Assembly (NCBI GenBank): GCA_022494885.1
Contig: JAGVSM010001124.1
Location: 186,001 to 250,000, forward strand
Direction: 5' to 3'
Length of the DNA stretch: 64,000 bases
Origin: Micrasema longulum
Lineage: Eukaryota; Arthropoda; Insecta; Trichoptera; Brachycentridae
The position numbers and the translations under genes are program-made. This document shows positions 1 through 11,470 of the stretch, in pieces (the first letter of the stretch is position 1; the number at the start of each line of letters is the position of its first letter). The notes under the pieces are model-generated. The model was not told where the DNA came from. It searched no databases and saw only the letters and a list, made by a program, of their open reading frames with translations.

Positions 1-1271
1 AATATGTTATATAATTTTTAGGTCAATTTTTAAAAATAAAATCTTTTTTTTTTTTATAAATCTTGGGTTAAAGGAAATTTATGTTTTAAAAAAAATTAAG
101 CCTAATATGTTAGTATTATGATTTTTTTTGTAAAATGCAGATTTGCTGTTTATGTTAATAAAAAAATAATAATAGCTGTTTGATTTACTTGTTTGTAAAA
201 AAGTTTTTATTCTTATTTGATGGGAACTATAATATCCAATAGAATTTGGCGGACTAAATTATTTAGGTTTATTTGACAACCACTGAGTTGCCTTCTGTTA
301 GAATAGGGTATTATCAATCGGAAGAAATACCGGATTTAACCTACTCTACAAAAAAAAATTTTTTTTAAAGATTCTCCTAAAGTTTATATAAACCCTTATA
401 ATGAATAATTTATTCATTATTTTCGTTTCGAAAATGAGGTCTTTCGAAAATGATCATTTCTCAAGTTGGTATTAAAGTTTGTTACAGAAGTTCACGAGTA
501 ATGCATTCATTTTAATGTTGGTGATGCCATAGACCACATAAAGAAATATTAGGAGAGTTGTCTATGCATATTATCTTAAGCCCCCCCTTATCCACTTCAC
601 ACTCCAGTTCCAGGCACTGACAGATGAAAGTGAAAACGGATTACATCTTACACCTCGAATTTCTTTTATTATTTTATGGTTTTCAACCTCTTCTAAATAT
701 TAATTTATTATGGTAATGATAAATTGAATTGAATCATCAATTTATCGTGACAATTATAAATCACAACTGGTAGCGTTTGATAAGTGCCAGGACGCCAAAA
801 ATGTAAACAAACGACATATAGAAAAAGGAAGCTATCTACAATACTCTATAAAATCCATTGACATTGATGAAAACAATCTGATGACGTCAAAAAACATCCG
901 AAGACGTCATATTTGATGACGTCACGAATTGTTTGTTTTTGGAACCATTCAAATTACAAGAATTTAATCCTTTATATCTCCCTTATTTCTTAACAGATTT
1001 TAATAAGAATAGTACCAATAGGCTTGTGATTATTTATATTATTTTTTTGGGTAAAAAAAATAATTGCCTATTATCTGAAATGGATTAATGTAATCAAACT
1101 GTAAAATACCTGCAGGCATTGTGACATTAGTTTCATCATCTTCCTCAGTGAAATCTGCAGAGGTTTGTTCATAGAAGATAACTGCTCCAAAAGGTTGGAA
1201 CGGTCCACATCATCACTGCAAAAATTAAAATACGGGGTTTTTAAACTAATTAAAATGTTTAACATATTAAT
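1..1271. other. AT-rich DNA without recognisable gene
   Basis: No coding frame or repeat family seen elsewhere in the window was recognised here. The only notable point is a cluster of CRE-like sites near 882-924, listed separately. The short open frames are explained by low complexity. Confidence 0.5.
882..924. promoter_or_regulatory. Cluster of three CRE-like sites
   Basis: Two perfect palindromic TGACGTCA octamers (882-889 and 917-924) flank one AGACGTCA (902-909) within 43 bases of AT-rich DNA. TGACGTCA is the known binding site of CREB/ATF bZIP proteins. No promoter or gene is visible beside it, so function is only a possibility. The same octamer recurs in repeat family G, so this may be a relic of a repeat. 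Confidence 0.35.
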
Positions 1272-1506
1272 ACAAAAATTAAGAACATTTCAGAGAAGAA
1301 AATATGGAAGTCTCGGCATTTACAAGGTTTATGACCTGTCATTGGCTGGCTCAAGTGGCCACTTTACACACTGTAACATTCACAATTTTGCCATGAGCAT
1401 CCACATTTCTTTAATCCTTCCACCAGTAAATTTTTGTGAAGTTAAAAAGCTGAAAGCTTTCTTTGAGATTCATCTGATTGAATTATATCACCTACTAGGC
1501 TACTCC
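1272..1506 (+). repeat. Family D MITE-like repeat, copy 1
   Basis: Shares a block reading TATGGAAGTC, then GACCTGTCATTGGCTGG, then AAGTGGCCAC, with six other places in the window (20452, 21730, 24586, 28776, 50752, 52674). This copy lacks clear terminal inverted repeats. It is non-coding; the frame over it is not conserved between copies. Confidence 0.7.
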
Positions 1507-1629
1507 TAAATATATTTCACATTTTTTATACCTTTTTCTAGGACCAGTTGGTTTAATCAACAATATTTATTATTATTTTATTTTAATTGTAAAAATAGAA
1601 CGTTGTTTAATCAATATTATGTATCTTTT

Positions 1630-1700
1630 TTGGGTGATACCGTGTATGTTGGATTTGATCCGACGTTTCGGCTACCTTGTGTAGAACGTTGTTTTTGCAT
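1630..1700 (-). repeat. Fragment of the GAAACGTCGG foldback family
   Basis: Read on the minus strand it gives GCCGAAACGTCGG, then ACACGGTAT, then ACCCA and an A-run. The same order (CCGAAACGTCGG, ACACGGCAT, AACCCAG, A-run) occurs in both arms of the perfect palindrome at 58244-58443, so this is a truncated relative. Confidence 0.55.
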
Positions 1701-2374
1701 TTTCAATAAAACATAGTTAAATCTAATTATTTTCCTATTAAATCACTTCACTACATTGTATTAAACGAGTTGATTGAATAATCCGCGTATCTTTACGCAA
1801 AAGCAAACAATAAATAATTCAACACCTTGTTTTAAAAACCTCAAATGACTCAAACCAATATTTTTTTAGGAGAGTGTTTAAACTGAATACCACGGTTTAA
1901 CGATTGTTTTCGTGTCTTTAATTAATTTATGGAAATACTTGAAGTGCACTCTATAGAAAATGTTTTTTTTTAATTTTTAAAATATTTAAATATGAAATAA
2001 AATATTAGTGGGAAATTTGCTGTTTTTAGACAAAATTTGGACCTTTGTGGCTTTTAGTGCAAAATAAACAAAAATTTGTACGAGTAGCTGGAATTAAAAC
2101 AGTGGCTTTTCAAAAACAGTGAATTTGAGGTACCAGCGATTTTATTAGAAATTAATATTTGGTAAAAACGATTGTATGGACAGAGAATAATAAAATCCAA
2201 TTATGCCGTTTTGGAAATTTTTGGACATTTGATGTTTTTAGAACGAGGTCTTCAATTAAATATACTCAACGGTGTTGCGAGTTAACGCAATCAATGAACA
2301 CGCAAAGCAAAAAGTACTAATATTAATTAATTAATTATTTTTTTATTGATTGAATTTTTGAAGATCCTCATTAC
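1701..2374. other. AT-rich DNA, nothing recognised
   Basis: No conserved frame or shared repeat seen. Short A/T runs only. Confidence 0.4.
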
Positions 2375-2600
2375 TTTGTACTCGGTTTTTACTATGTTTT
2401 TTTACTATATATATTTTTAAAAAATACACTTTTTACTTAGTTTTTTTACTTCATATTTTACTGTTTTTTTTTTACTTTTTTACTATGTCTTTTACTTCAT
2501 TTTTTACTATGTATTTTGTTGTTACTGCGTATTTTTCTGGGTTTTTAAATGTGTTTTTTACTACGTTTTTCACTATGTCTACTACCTTAATTTTTGTTTT
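2375..2600 (+). repeat. Degenerate TTTTTTACTATG tandem repeat
   Basis: About 20 imperfect units built on a T-run followed by ACTATG, ACTTCAT or ACTACG follow one another. The irregular unit length suggests an old, slipped T-rich minisatellite. No coding potential. Confidence 0.7.
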
Positions 2601-3359
2601 CATGTATTGAATACTGTTTTTTATATATTTTTTTGACGGGCTTAGAACGGGGTTACAACCCTAGTTAGATACTCAAATCAACTTTATATAAATGTTTAAT
2701 TTGGTGTATATAATATGATAGTAAATATATAAACAAAATTCATATTTGTATCACATACGTCCGAAGACGGCAGATAAAAATGGGAACTTTTATGGGTTTT
2801 TGGATGGTGTGAGCTCCCATAAGAAACAATTAATCGAAAATCATAACCATGGGGACACGCACACGAATATCGCCCGCAACTACACTGGCTCAGTATCAGG
2901 CATAGAAGAAACATTCACATTCTATCACTTCTTCGCAATATTTCAAATGTTTATCTGAGAGAGCTCTTCCAACCTCTATCACAGCACGGGCTATCTCTTC
3001 GTTCAGTAACGAGAGAACCTTTTCAATACCCGTTCACCGCTCTAATTGTTTTGCCTCCTCTTTCACAGTAGTAGCTACTCGATTATAGAATAACTCACCC
3101 ACTAATGTCAGAGACGCTCCGCCCTTTCTTCATTTACATTCAAATTACGTATGAAATGTCACTTCCTGAATATTTGAGTTTTTAATTTTTTCTCCCTCTT
3201 TCCTTCCCTCTTTTCCCGCTCTTCTTTTCAAAGTATAATGTAGACATTTAGTAAATTTTTATTTCTTAAAAATATATTTATACATCAATGTTTTGTTTTA
3301 TAATAAAAATATTCTAATGTACCCAAGTACAAAAAATAACGTAGAAAAAAAACAATCTA
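2601..3359. other. Intergenic DNA, nothing recognised
   Basis: Two short antiparallel open frames near 2700-2950 have no recognisable motif. A slightly GC-richer stretch at 2960-3130 shows no family resemblance. Confidence 0.4.
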
Positions 3360-3920
3360 ATGTATGAAGCCTATGTAAAAACTAAAATATGTTATACGCA
3401 ACTATTATGGGGAGCAGGATATCAAAATGACATAAACAGACTACAAAGACAACAAAATAAAATATTAAAGTTAGTATATGACCTTCCCTATTTAACTGCA
3501 ACTGGAGAACTTTTTAAACAAACTAAGCAATTAAATATAACTGAACTCTTTCAACTAGAATCATTAAAATTTATCCATAAATTAGCCACTAATGTAATTG
3601 TAGACGAAGAACTAAAACTAGTAAAAAATTGTAGTCAACATGGACATAATACGAGAATATCAGACAAATACCATATACAACTTTCTAAAACAAGACAAGG
3701 ACAATCAAGACTAATGAACCAGGGACTGAAATTATACAATAAACTACCAGACAAAACTAAACAAAAGACTCAGACAAACTTTTCAAAAGATGTAAAAAAT
3801 ATTATTTTGAACAACAGAGTATAAATGAAAAATGTATATATTATTTTATGTAAAATGAATGTAATAATCCGTAAGGGTTTATAAATAAATTTTCAAATAA
3901 AAAAAATAAAAAAATAAAAA
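3360..3920 (+). mobile_element. LINE 3' end: C-terminus of ORF2 plus tail
   Basis: An open frame (3360-3824) of 154 residues carries the post-polymerase region of a non-LTR retrotransposon reverse transcriptase. It has CYTQLLWGAG near residue 11, LQRQQNKILKLVYDLPY around residue 28, HGHNTRI around residue 94, and a LYNKLPDKTK block near residue 125. These match in order the YG..LWG, LQ.....R, H.TR and FN.LP landmarks of Jockey/CR1-type LINEs. The polymerase domain with its YADD box is absent, so the copy is 5'-truncated. After the stop comes a short 3' UTR and an A-rich tail (3885-3920). It cannot be mobile by itself. Clade is uncertain. Confidence 0.8.
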
Positions 3921-3944
3921 TATGTTCATATACCACTGATTTTC

Positions 3945-4060
3945 TCAAATTAAACGGTTTGGGTAGGTAGGAAGAAATTGCCTCAAGGCAATATGCTCGC
4001 CCTTATGCATATGTATGGAAACTGTATAAGTATATAAAGTGTTTAAATAAATAAATATGT
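3945..4060 (+). mobile_element. LINE 3'-UTR tail with ATTGCC hairpin
   Basis: A 3' tail only: GGTAGGAAGAA, then a 16-base hairpin (3977-3992, ATTGCCTCAAGGCAAT), then ATGCTCGCCC and a terminal (AAAT)n run. A second tail of the same family lies at 52440-52555. The hairpin resembles those of family C LINEs in this window. The reverse transcriptase of the source element probably recognised this end, an inference from how non-LTR elements prime. Confidence 0.65.
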
Positions 4061-4734
4061 CGCCATCACCGCGCGCGTCACGTCGTCGTGAATCTACGTT
4101 CGCAGCGTTCCGCGTTCGAACTACTGTCGAATTGTTGTATTTTTCCACTGTGCCGTCTATTGTATCGTCGTCATGTGAACCCTGCTATAAAATTTCCCTC
4201 TTTGTCCGCATCCTCCTCTCCGTTGTTCTCTATCCCTGAGCAAATATAAGTTTTATAGTGAGAAGATCTTCTAATATAATTATGTATCCCCGTACTGCGG
4301 GCCAACTGTTTGTGACACCTGATTTTTATAATACGAATCATTTCTATTAAACTTATATGTTATTCTTATTTATATATTATGTAGGTGCATATAATATGCA
4401 TTTGTGTGTTCGTTTTGAATCAACGTTCGCGTATTGTCAAACCTTATTTTATTGTTGTCATTATTTCGTATTTACTGCATTTTGTGGTTACCTTCCGTAT
4501 TGTATAGGATTCGTCGCACATTATTCATTCGATGTGTAGCAGTTAAATTTAATTTTTTTTTTTTTTTTTCAGAAAACGATTTTGAAATTTAACACACTTT
4601 AAAAAAAAAAAAAAACAATTTATATCATTTCGTCATTTGAATTTTAACAAAAAGGTTTCTAACTTTTTACTAAGCTCTTTATTGTACCATTTTTAATACA
4701 ATTTACAAGTTTTAAACAATTATTTTTTTCATAC
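4061..4734. other. Small CpG-rich patch then AT-rich DNA
   Basis: 4057-4240 is rich in CG dinucleotides and open for 60 codons, beginning directly after a LINE tail. No domain is recognisable. The rest is AT-rich without identified content. Confidence 0.35.
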
Positions 4735-5018
4735 TTACGCACCCTCTCCCTCATTCATTCCCACACGCACATGTATCCTCTCCCTCATTCATTCACGCAT
4801 ACACACATTCACATACACATGAATACAAACGTCACACAAATACAATTACTAAACTTCTTTTCTTATATATTATGGTCATTATATTTACAGTGGATTTTTT
4901 AATTGACTTTAGTATTGTAAAGATTTTTCTAATTATTTTGTTTACGTAATAGCTGTAAAAATCCCAAATAAAAAAAAAATAATAAAAATAAAAAAAAATT
5001 TAAAAAAATAAATATACC
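4735..5018 (+). repeat. Family E retroposon 3' end, copy 1
   Basis: Contains CCCTCTCCCTCATTCATTC and CACATTCACATACACA blocks, then ATACAAACGTCACAC, then GTAATAGCTGTAAAAATCCC and an A-rich (AAT)n tail. The same order is found at 31378 (plus), 36030 (minus) and 39038 (minus). The tail and lack of inverted ends indicate a retroposon 3' UTR of unknown parent. Confidence 0.65.
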
Positions 5019-5224
5019 TATGTTGTTTTATAAGTTTTCCATTATAATAATCATAATTGGTTTATTTTCTATAAACTAACGGAGCCCAGGAGTAAGCGCG
5101 TCTAACAGTGAAGCTGTGAACATTAGGACAGTACCTTAAACTCAAGATGTTTTTAAATTATGGTCAAATTATGCTACTTATAACATTATGCAATACGTTA
5201 TTAGAGTATTTCATTCTTTGCATT

Positions 5225-5404
5225 TCACGGGTTGGATGCTCCCCTCACTTCTCCCCTGCAGAAGTAAGCAACCATTTGTTTTTTTTAATGTTTTATTTTT
5301 TTTAAAATCTTTGTTCCAAGTATTTTTTTAAATATGCTATTATGTCTTCTTTCCCATACTGATCATCGTGGTTTCGGATGTGATAGGGTTTAAAGAACAT
5401 CCTG
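5225..5404 (+). mobile_element. CAGGGTG long-TIR MITE, 5'-truncated copy
   Basis: Holds the right half of the element found whole at 28136-28509 and 32755-33127: CTGCAGAAGTAAGCAACC, then ATATGTCTTCTT, then GATCATCGTGGTTTCGG and a terminal CATCCTG next to TATA. The left inverted arm is missing. Confidence 0.75.
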
Positions 5405-5625
5405 TATAGAAATAATATAAATAAATAATATAAATATAAATATAAATAAAAATAAAATAAAAATAAAAATAAATAAAATAAAAAATAAAAATAAAATAAA
5501 AAAATATAAATAAATAATATATTTATGTAAAAATAAACAAATAAAAAAAGAAATATATATACTTACTTACTCTAAGTATATATATATTTATATATATTAT
5601 TTGTATATACTATATTAAACATACA
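5405..5625. repeat. AT-rich simple repeat (ATAAA/ATAAAT)n
   Basis: Interleaved ATAAAT, ATAAAAA and TATA units run over about 200 bases directly after the MITE end. Low complexity, no coding potential. Confidence 0.75.
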
Positions 5626-7190
5626 TGAAATACAAAGAGCAATAAAATTATTTTATACCTCCAATAAAATAGTAAAAATAATAACAATTAAAAACATTTA
5701 AAAATTAAGTATATACGTTAACATGGTACTCAATAAAATAGTACCCATACAAAAGTTAATATTGAAAGCACGTTAAATAATATAAATTGATCAGATTACT
5801 CAGCTTTAATAAATTTAGTAAACAAAACAATTGATTATAATGCAAATGATCCCTCGATGAATTTATTTTGAATTTAACTGACTTCAAAAATTCATTTTGT
5901 TCCGATTTTGGTATTGCAATAAACAATAATAATAACTTTTCGTTTCAATGAATTTGTAATAACAATACTCAAACCAATTTAATTTAAAAGTTCAATGTGC
6001 TGTGATGCCATGATTCATCGTTTGAAAACATTTTGTAATGGTGGACAGATTGAGATCACTGGCTGTTGAAGTGACGTTTTGTCAACTAAGATTTCCCTTT
6101 TCTTGTCTATTTGGAGGCCATGTTTATGAGAACCTTAATTGCACTATAATTATTTAGATCCATGGCAGTTCGGACAAAAATAGTTATAGTATTTACCTGT
6201 GTAGAGTAATTGTTATTGCATTATAATGTATGTTGTATTATATTATACATTTGTCAGAAGCCATTTGGAATAAGCATCTCAGATATGGAATCCCCAGTAT
6301 GCCATATATATAACTAGAATATAAAATATTCAAAACAAATTTATAAAGTACCTTAAATACAAAACCGGTATTTCTTACGTATCAACTCTCACTGCCTCCA
6401 CCTTCCATGGAATCATTTCTCTATACCGCAGAGTGTGTGCGGACCAACTACTGCTTTACAAAATTATGACAGGAATAGTTGACTGTACAGAACTACTTAG
6501 TTTTAGGCTTAATTGTAGTTGAAAAAATATCAATAATAAAACAATTATATATAACAAAATATCAAATAATAACAATTGTCACGAAGTTTTTATTTTTATA
6601 TGTTTATATTTGTAAAAATAAAATAAAGTGTTCAGTAGACTCAAATCAGTGTTTGATTTCTAATTATAAGTTTAAATATGGAGTTCTACAAAATAAACAC
6701 CAAATCAATCAATGATTATTATTATTATTAATGAAAATATATTGAAAAACAAAGTAAAGACCACAGTAAATAATAATTTAGTAAACTCAAGTTATTTTTT
6801 AATGCTAAGTACTAATGTTGTATTAATTGATTTTTATTATTATTACTTTGTTATTCCCAACTTTACTTTTAAATATTTATATTTAGAACATAAGATTTTC
6901 TCATGGTTATCTTAAAATTAATCTTAATGTCCCCTTTCGCGGGACAAGTAATAAGTATTTATTCCATTTGCCAGTCTGTAGCACTAACTATGCACAACAC
7001 TCTTTTCTCTATCGTTATTGCTCTAACTAAAATGCTTTTTTTTCATCTATTGACATATATAACACGCTCCTTAATTTATTTAAAAATAAATTAAGACTCA
7101 AACATTCTGGCTGCGATACGATCCCACTTGCTATTTAATGATGCTTACACTTATACACACCTGAACGCTTACTTCCACACAAATACACAC
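5626..7190. other. AT-rich DNA with a family B fragment
   Basis: About 6565-6700 holds ATTGTCACGAAG, then TTACTTTTATT-like sequence, then AGACTCAAATCAGTG and GGAGTTCTACAAAAT. This is a diverged relative of the outer arms of the foldback at 17806-18556. Nothing else was recognised; short frames here are AT-driven. Confidence 0.45.
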
Positions 7191-7199
7191 ACCTCTAAA

Positions 7200-7880
7200 C
7201 ACACCCTTTTGTTTTTTTTATTTTTTTTTTATATTTATTTGGACCCCTGTATTTAGTAGCCTTACGTGTCATGTACAAGGCTAAGGTACTCGGAAAAAAT
7301 CGTTTTTGTTTGTCTTGGAAATGGGATGTTCGATCACTGATTTTGGTTATTACCTTTATGAGTCCAATCACCATTGTTGCAAAGTTCAAGAACAATGGCG
7401 CGTGATAACTACTTTTAACTACAGTGTGGATATCTGTTAAGGATATTCCATCTTTCCTGCATTCTGCTTCAAGATTATGGCGTTGCAAACTGAAAAATGG
7501 GCACTGAAATAACAGATGTTCGATACTCTGTAAATAAATATCATCTCATGGACAATAGTCATCATTCCTTAATTTAAGCTTATATAGATAACTTCTCATA
7601 GCTCCGTGTCCGGTAAAAATTTGGGTCGTTTCGAAAGTACTTTGGTGATGATGACGGAAGTTGGTGCATCAGCCAGCGTTGGGAAAAACATTTTAGTGAT
7701 TTTACCTGTAGAAGAAGCGCGGTAATGATCCTCCCAACGCTGCTGCGTATTTTGTTTTATACAGCGTTTAGCAAAGCTAAGGGGAAATTCTGAGAAGAAA
7801 GGTGCCGTTCTTTTACAAGTTGCGGCTCTTGCTCGTCCATCCGCTCTCTCATTTCCCTTTTGTTGTACCACAATTGAATA
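7200..7880 (-). mobile_element. R1/I-like LINE C-terminus (RNase H end and C-terminal domain)
   Basis: Two minus-strand frames join in sense. The upstream one (7871-7610) starts with a GNERAD motif, the last catalytic block of LINE RNase H (GNE.AD.LA), and continues to FFPTLADAP. The downstream one reads TGHGAMRSYLYKL, DDYCP, then HLLFQCPFF, which is the TGHG...C..C...HLL..CP zinc-knuckle-like end of R1/I/LOA-group LINEs. A frameshift near 7610 and an in-frame stop just after DDYCP show it is dead. The polymerase and endonuclease are absent. Confidence 0.75.
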
Positions 7881-7884
7881 TTAT

Positions 7885-7984
7885 GTATGATTTTTATTTA
7901 GAAACTTCGCTGGTCTGTCTTTAAACCGTATCTTGTTTATGTTACGCGCTAAACCCGGCAATGCTTTGCTATTGCTAGATTTGA
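7885..7984 (+). repeat. Short repeat shared with 20786
   Basis: TGTATGATTTTTATTTAG followed by AACTTCGCTGGTC is nearly identical to 20798-20835. The other copy ends in TTTCTGTAAAATAAATAAA, so it is probably a retroposon 3' UTR. Confidence 0.5.
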
Positions 7985-8436
7985 GTTCATACTCGCATAT
8001 AGATTAAATGAACAAAATCGAATGCTGTCGAAATACGATCTCTCATCAAATGTGTCGTAAAAATATATACGATAGATGCGTAAATGTTGAGATCCGTACA
8101 TTACGTAAGACTGAGATAAGCATTAACAACAAAATCAAGAAAGGAGCTCTGCGTTGGTTTGGAGATGTTGAGCGAATGGACAGCAAAAGAACGGCTAAAA
8201 CTATTTACAGTGCTAATATTGATGGATGCAGAAAAAGAGGAAGACCGAGAAAGACATGGCATGACCAAATCCAACAAATACTCAAAGATAGATATGGCAA
8301 AGGTCGGAATAATCGGCGCGCGTGCATGAGAAGATCTATGAATGAGGAGGAAGCGAGATCTGAATGCAAAGATATAGTGATGTGGTGTTCTATCCTCTCT
8401 CGTGATAGTTTATTGTTATGTTGTTATTTTTTTTAA
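7985..8436 (+). mobile_element. RTE-like LINE 3' end, copy 1
   Basis: The frame carries the characteristic C-terminal tail of an RTE-like endonuclease/reverse transcriptase: LRWFGDVERMD, then GCRKRGRPRKTW, then NRRACMRRSMNEEEAR. The same three blocks occur in copies at 17430, 27317, 38815 and 45395. The polymerase core is missing. The 3' end dissolves into TTATTGTTATGTTGTT, a decayed (GTT)n tail, as RTE elements usually end in short tandem repeats. This is the best preserved reading frame of the five. Confidence 0.85.
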
Positions 8437-8596
8437 AAACATTTCTCTTGTGCCATAATTCAGAGAGAAAATACGTGAATACGTTTGTCTGAAGAAAAGT
8501 CAGACCGCGTTTCCTCTTAAGATTAAACATAATTAAGTATACCTTAAAAACTTTAGTAAAAACCGTTCGGATAAACGTATACAAGATGTTGTAACT

Positions 8597-8765
8597 TTTC
8601 ATTGGTAAGTAGGTACCTACCGTGGGATTTGTTTATGATTGAATTCCAAATCTAAAAATAATATTCAAATAATATTTAATTTAAGTAGGTACCTAAGTAC
8701 TTGTTTGTGTTTGAATTCCAAAACATAAAATAATTCATTATTTTCAAATAAAGAATTCGTTTAGC
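8597..8765 (+). repeat. Family K dimer repeat, copy 1
   Basis: Two units about 73 bases apart each read AAGTAGGTACCTA, then TTGTTTRTGWTTGAATTCC and AAAA. The same dimer arrangement recurs at 12315-12440, and one unit lies on the minus strand at 55860-55920. Parent element unknown. Confidence 0.65.
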
Positions 8766-9763
8766 AAATGTCAAGCTCTGCTCAGGGATGCACTTTAGTC
8801 AGGAATCCGATTTTCAAAAATGTATCGAATGTAAGTTGATATTATTTTAGTATTACCAAAAATTCAGTAAAAAGAAATAAATGGGTAGAAATTATAAGGA
8901 ATTCAACAAAATAATCTGATTGGGATACATAAAAAATAATGTTTTTTGTTAACATTCAAAAACCAGCTTTTTTTTACACAATAAATAACCTTCATCCTAT
9001 TTTTTTATCCGCATTCTCGCGAATGCAACCCTGGTGATGGATACAAAAAACATTTACGCTCCTAACTTTTTTTGTGCTTAATAAATTGAAGATTTTATGA
9101 GCTATAAACCTTCTCGCGGCAAAGATGTACATTTATCTGAAAACCGCACGTAAATCGGTCCGGTAGTTATCGAGTCCATCGAGGACAACCATTCGAACAT
9201 TGCCTTTTATATATATAGATTATATCATTGTCGACTGTTTGTTTCTGTAAAATAAATACATTTAGAGATGTTATGTTTCTATTTTACTTCTTTGTTTTTT
9301 TAATATTTTATGTTCACTTAATTATTTAGTTTTAGTTATTCTATTATATTTCATATTATGTACTACATAATTATTGTGCACGGCTGTGATTATTTCTGTA
9401 AAACATTTTTTTGTAAAAGGCTCTTTGTACCGTTGATGTATTAATAAATAAATAAAAAAGGTTATTTTGCAAACAAGATTCTTAAGTACTTACATCATTG
9501 TACATTTAACATATAGTTAAGTGACATTTACTAATGTATCTTTAATTATTCTTACCTTGGCCAATATACGTCCACATGCATATAATATATTATCCTACCC
9601 GAACATTAATATCCCCTACCTGCCAATTATTGTCCATGAGATTGTGTTTGGTGTCTTTTTATGGCAGAAATATAGGAATTTTGCTACCAATAAATTCAAT
9701 TAAATTATTTTCACACAAAAGACAATCGAAAACGAATAACTCCTAATAATTAACTTTACAAAA
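8766..9763. other. Repeat remnants, no gene
   Basis: 9105-9215 holds CTTCTCGCGGCAAAGATG, AATCGGTCCGGTAGTT and a TATATATATAGAT end. This resembles a transposon terminus I know to be common in insect genomes. 9215-9260 and 9340-9460 are two retroposon-like tails ending in GTAAAATAAATA and AATAAATAAATAAA. No coding sequence. Confidence 0.45.
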
Positions 9764-9765
9764 TA

Positions 9766-10620
9766 CAGTGGTGCCTCGCATAACGAACGCCTCGCACAGC
9801 GAACGCTGCACACAACGAACTTCCTTTTCGTTCATTTCACGATTCATACAACGAACTTCGCTTCACACAACGAACTTCGCTTCACACAACGAAGTCGCCC
9901 ACTTCACACGATCACTGCTGATTTATTGCATCCTTCCGCGCAGGCAGTCGTTAGTCACTGAGCAGTACGCTTAACTTACGCACGTGTCGCAGCAATCGTT
10001 GAAGAGGATGTAGAGGAGCTTATTGAGGAACACAAAGAAGAGCTGACAACTGAAGAGCTCCAAACACTTCTGGCCCAACAACAGGACAATGCTCAAAGGG
10101 AAGCGTCATCTGATAACGAGGAGCAACAATCAAACAATCAACCAATTCCAACTGCTGACATCAAGAACATCCTGGTCAAATGGAAAGCAGTTCAGGAGTT
10201 TACCAATGCCCACTATCCGGATTCCGCTGAAGCAAACAGGATCAACGACCTGTACTCCGATACTCTTGTCCGTTATTTCCGGCAAATGTTGAAGAAAAGA
10301 GAGAAACAAACGACTTTGGACAGGTTTTTCACTGCACCATCGGCCAAAAAGCGGAAAATGGATGAAGATGTGCAAGATTCGATTATTTATTAAAATTAAA
10401 AAATGTGTGTTTTTTTCATTATGTTTTTAGATGTATCTAAATAAAAATAATAACAAAAAATTTATCTTTTTTTTATGTCATCTTACCATATTTTATGCTA
10501 CAGAACGAATTATTTTTTTTAACATGTATTGTTATGGGAAAACGCGTTTCACATAACGAACTTTTCGCATAACGAACTTGCTCCTGGAACGAATTAAGTT
10601 CGTTGTGTGAGGCACCACTG
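9766..10620 (+). mobile_element. Tigger/pogo-like DNA transposon, internally deleted
   Basis: The ends are CAGTGGTGCCTCGC at 9766 and GTGAGGCACCACTG at 10620, directly flanked by TA on both sides (9764-9765 and 10621-10622). These are the TIR and target duplication of the Tc1/mariner superfamily. The inner motif (A)ACGAACTT is repeated several times near the left end and again at the right end. At 855 bp it is far shorter than an autonomous Tigger of about 2.5 kb. It keeps only the C-terminal end of the transposase frame (9989-10393). Confidence 0.9.
9968..10393 (+). pseudogene. C-terminal remnant of Tigger-like transposase
   Basis: A frame open from about 9968 to a TAA at 10391-10393 has no in-frame ATG near its start. 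It encodes an acidic stretch (EEDVEELIEEHKEELTTEEL), then a Q/S/N-rich linker, then an alpha-helical segment, and ends with a QTTLDRFF motif and a basic KKRK. Acidic EELT.EEL stretches after the DDE core and a C-terminal TTLD.FF motif are typical of Tigger-family proteins. The DNA-binding and DDE catalytic domains are deleted, so it has no transposase activity. Confidence 0.75.
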
Positions 10621-10622
10621 TA

Positions 10623-11352
10623 TTCAGAAATGTGCGTCCCATTATCATGAAAATCTTTGGGATGTTAGAAATCGTAACATCACTTATTTTTATTACAATC
10701 GGTTGATTGTAAATAGTAGTATGTATTTATAAATCAAATCACATGATCTATTTTATTTTAGTTAAATTTGTTTTATTTATTTTTTAGCCAAAAATAGTAG
10801 TTTTAGAATAAATCATCGTCTTACATTTAACAATTTTATTTTTATTATTAGATAATTTTTTAACTCGTCCTTGTCCCCGTCCTTGTTCAACTTATTATAA
10901 TTAATTGTTTAATATCACAATTTAAGTGAACTTTCATCATTCAGTGCCCAAAATAGAAGAACATCTTCATAGCATCAAAGGTAGGTCCATTTCCGTGCTC
11001 CATTCCTTACTTAAAATATTTCCAACCAAAACTGAATGAAATTAGTTATTTAAAAAACAGTCCGCGTTTCGTTAACAGGCACATCACATGTGCAGTGTGT
11101 TGGTGTATTATATTATAGTAAAGTTAGAAACCGGTCCGGAGAAAGTGTTAGCTGCGTCATTCATAGTATCTTCACTGCTTCTGCTTCACTCTTCCCAGTG
11201 CGCACTAGGTCATGAAAGGCACTTAGACGGCGCGGCGTGGCTCGTATCCATTTGGTGTCCGCGCAGCTACCCAGATACTGAAGTCGTCTGTATCATCATC
11301 ACAATATGTCTACCGATGAACGATGAATTTCAAATAATTATACTTTCATTCA
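10623..11352. other. No recognised gene or repeat
   Basis: 11088-11350 is somewhat GC-richer and open on the plus strand. It shares nothing with known families, and its 3' part runs into repeat family I, so I do not call an exon. Confidence 0.35.
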
Positions 11353-11470
11353 AACAAATTCATGTATTCACGGGGACCCGTCACAATAGATCTTCACAGG
11401 TCGCAGTGACGTCAGGAGCTTGCTTAGCACTGACCCCCACCACTAAGACTAAGAATAATAACGTAAAAGC
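11353..11470 (+). repeat. Family I repeat, copy 1
   Basis: CACGGGGACCCGTCACAATA, GATCTTCACAGGTCGC, GTGACGTCAGGAGCTTG and CTGACCCCCACC, then AAGAATAATAA. The same blocks lie inverted at 51312-51425, with a short piece at 27215-27250. The A-rich end suggests a retroposon tail. Confidence 0.65.

Noticed and set aside
1165..1509. 114-codon frame as a gene
   Set aside because: Most of it is family D MITE sequence; other copies in the window have stops in this frame.
4057..4239. 60-codon CpG-rich frame right after a LINE tail
   Set aside because: Arg/Ser-rich, with no homology signal I can name and no splice or promoter context. Probably chance openness.
7195..7488. 97-codon minus-strand frame as a separate gene
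   Set aside because: It is the C-terminal block of the R1/I-like LINE continuing from 7871; the apparent start Met is internal.
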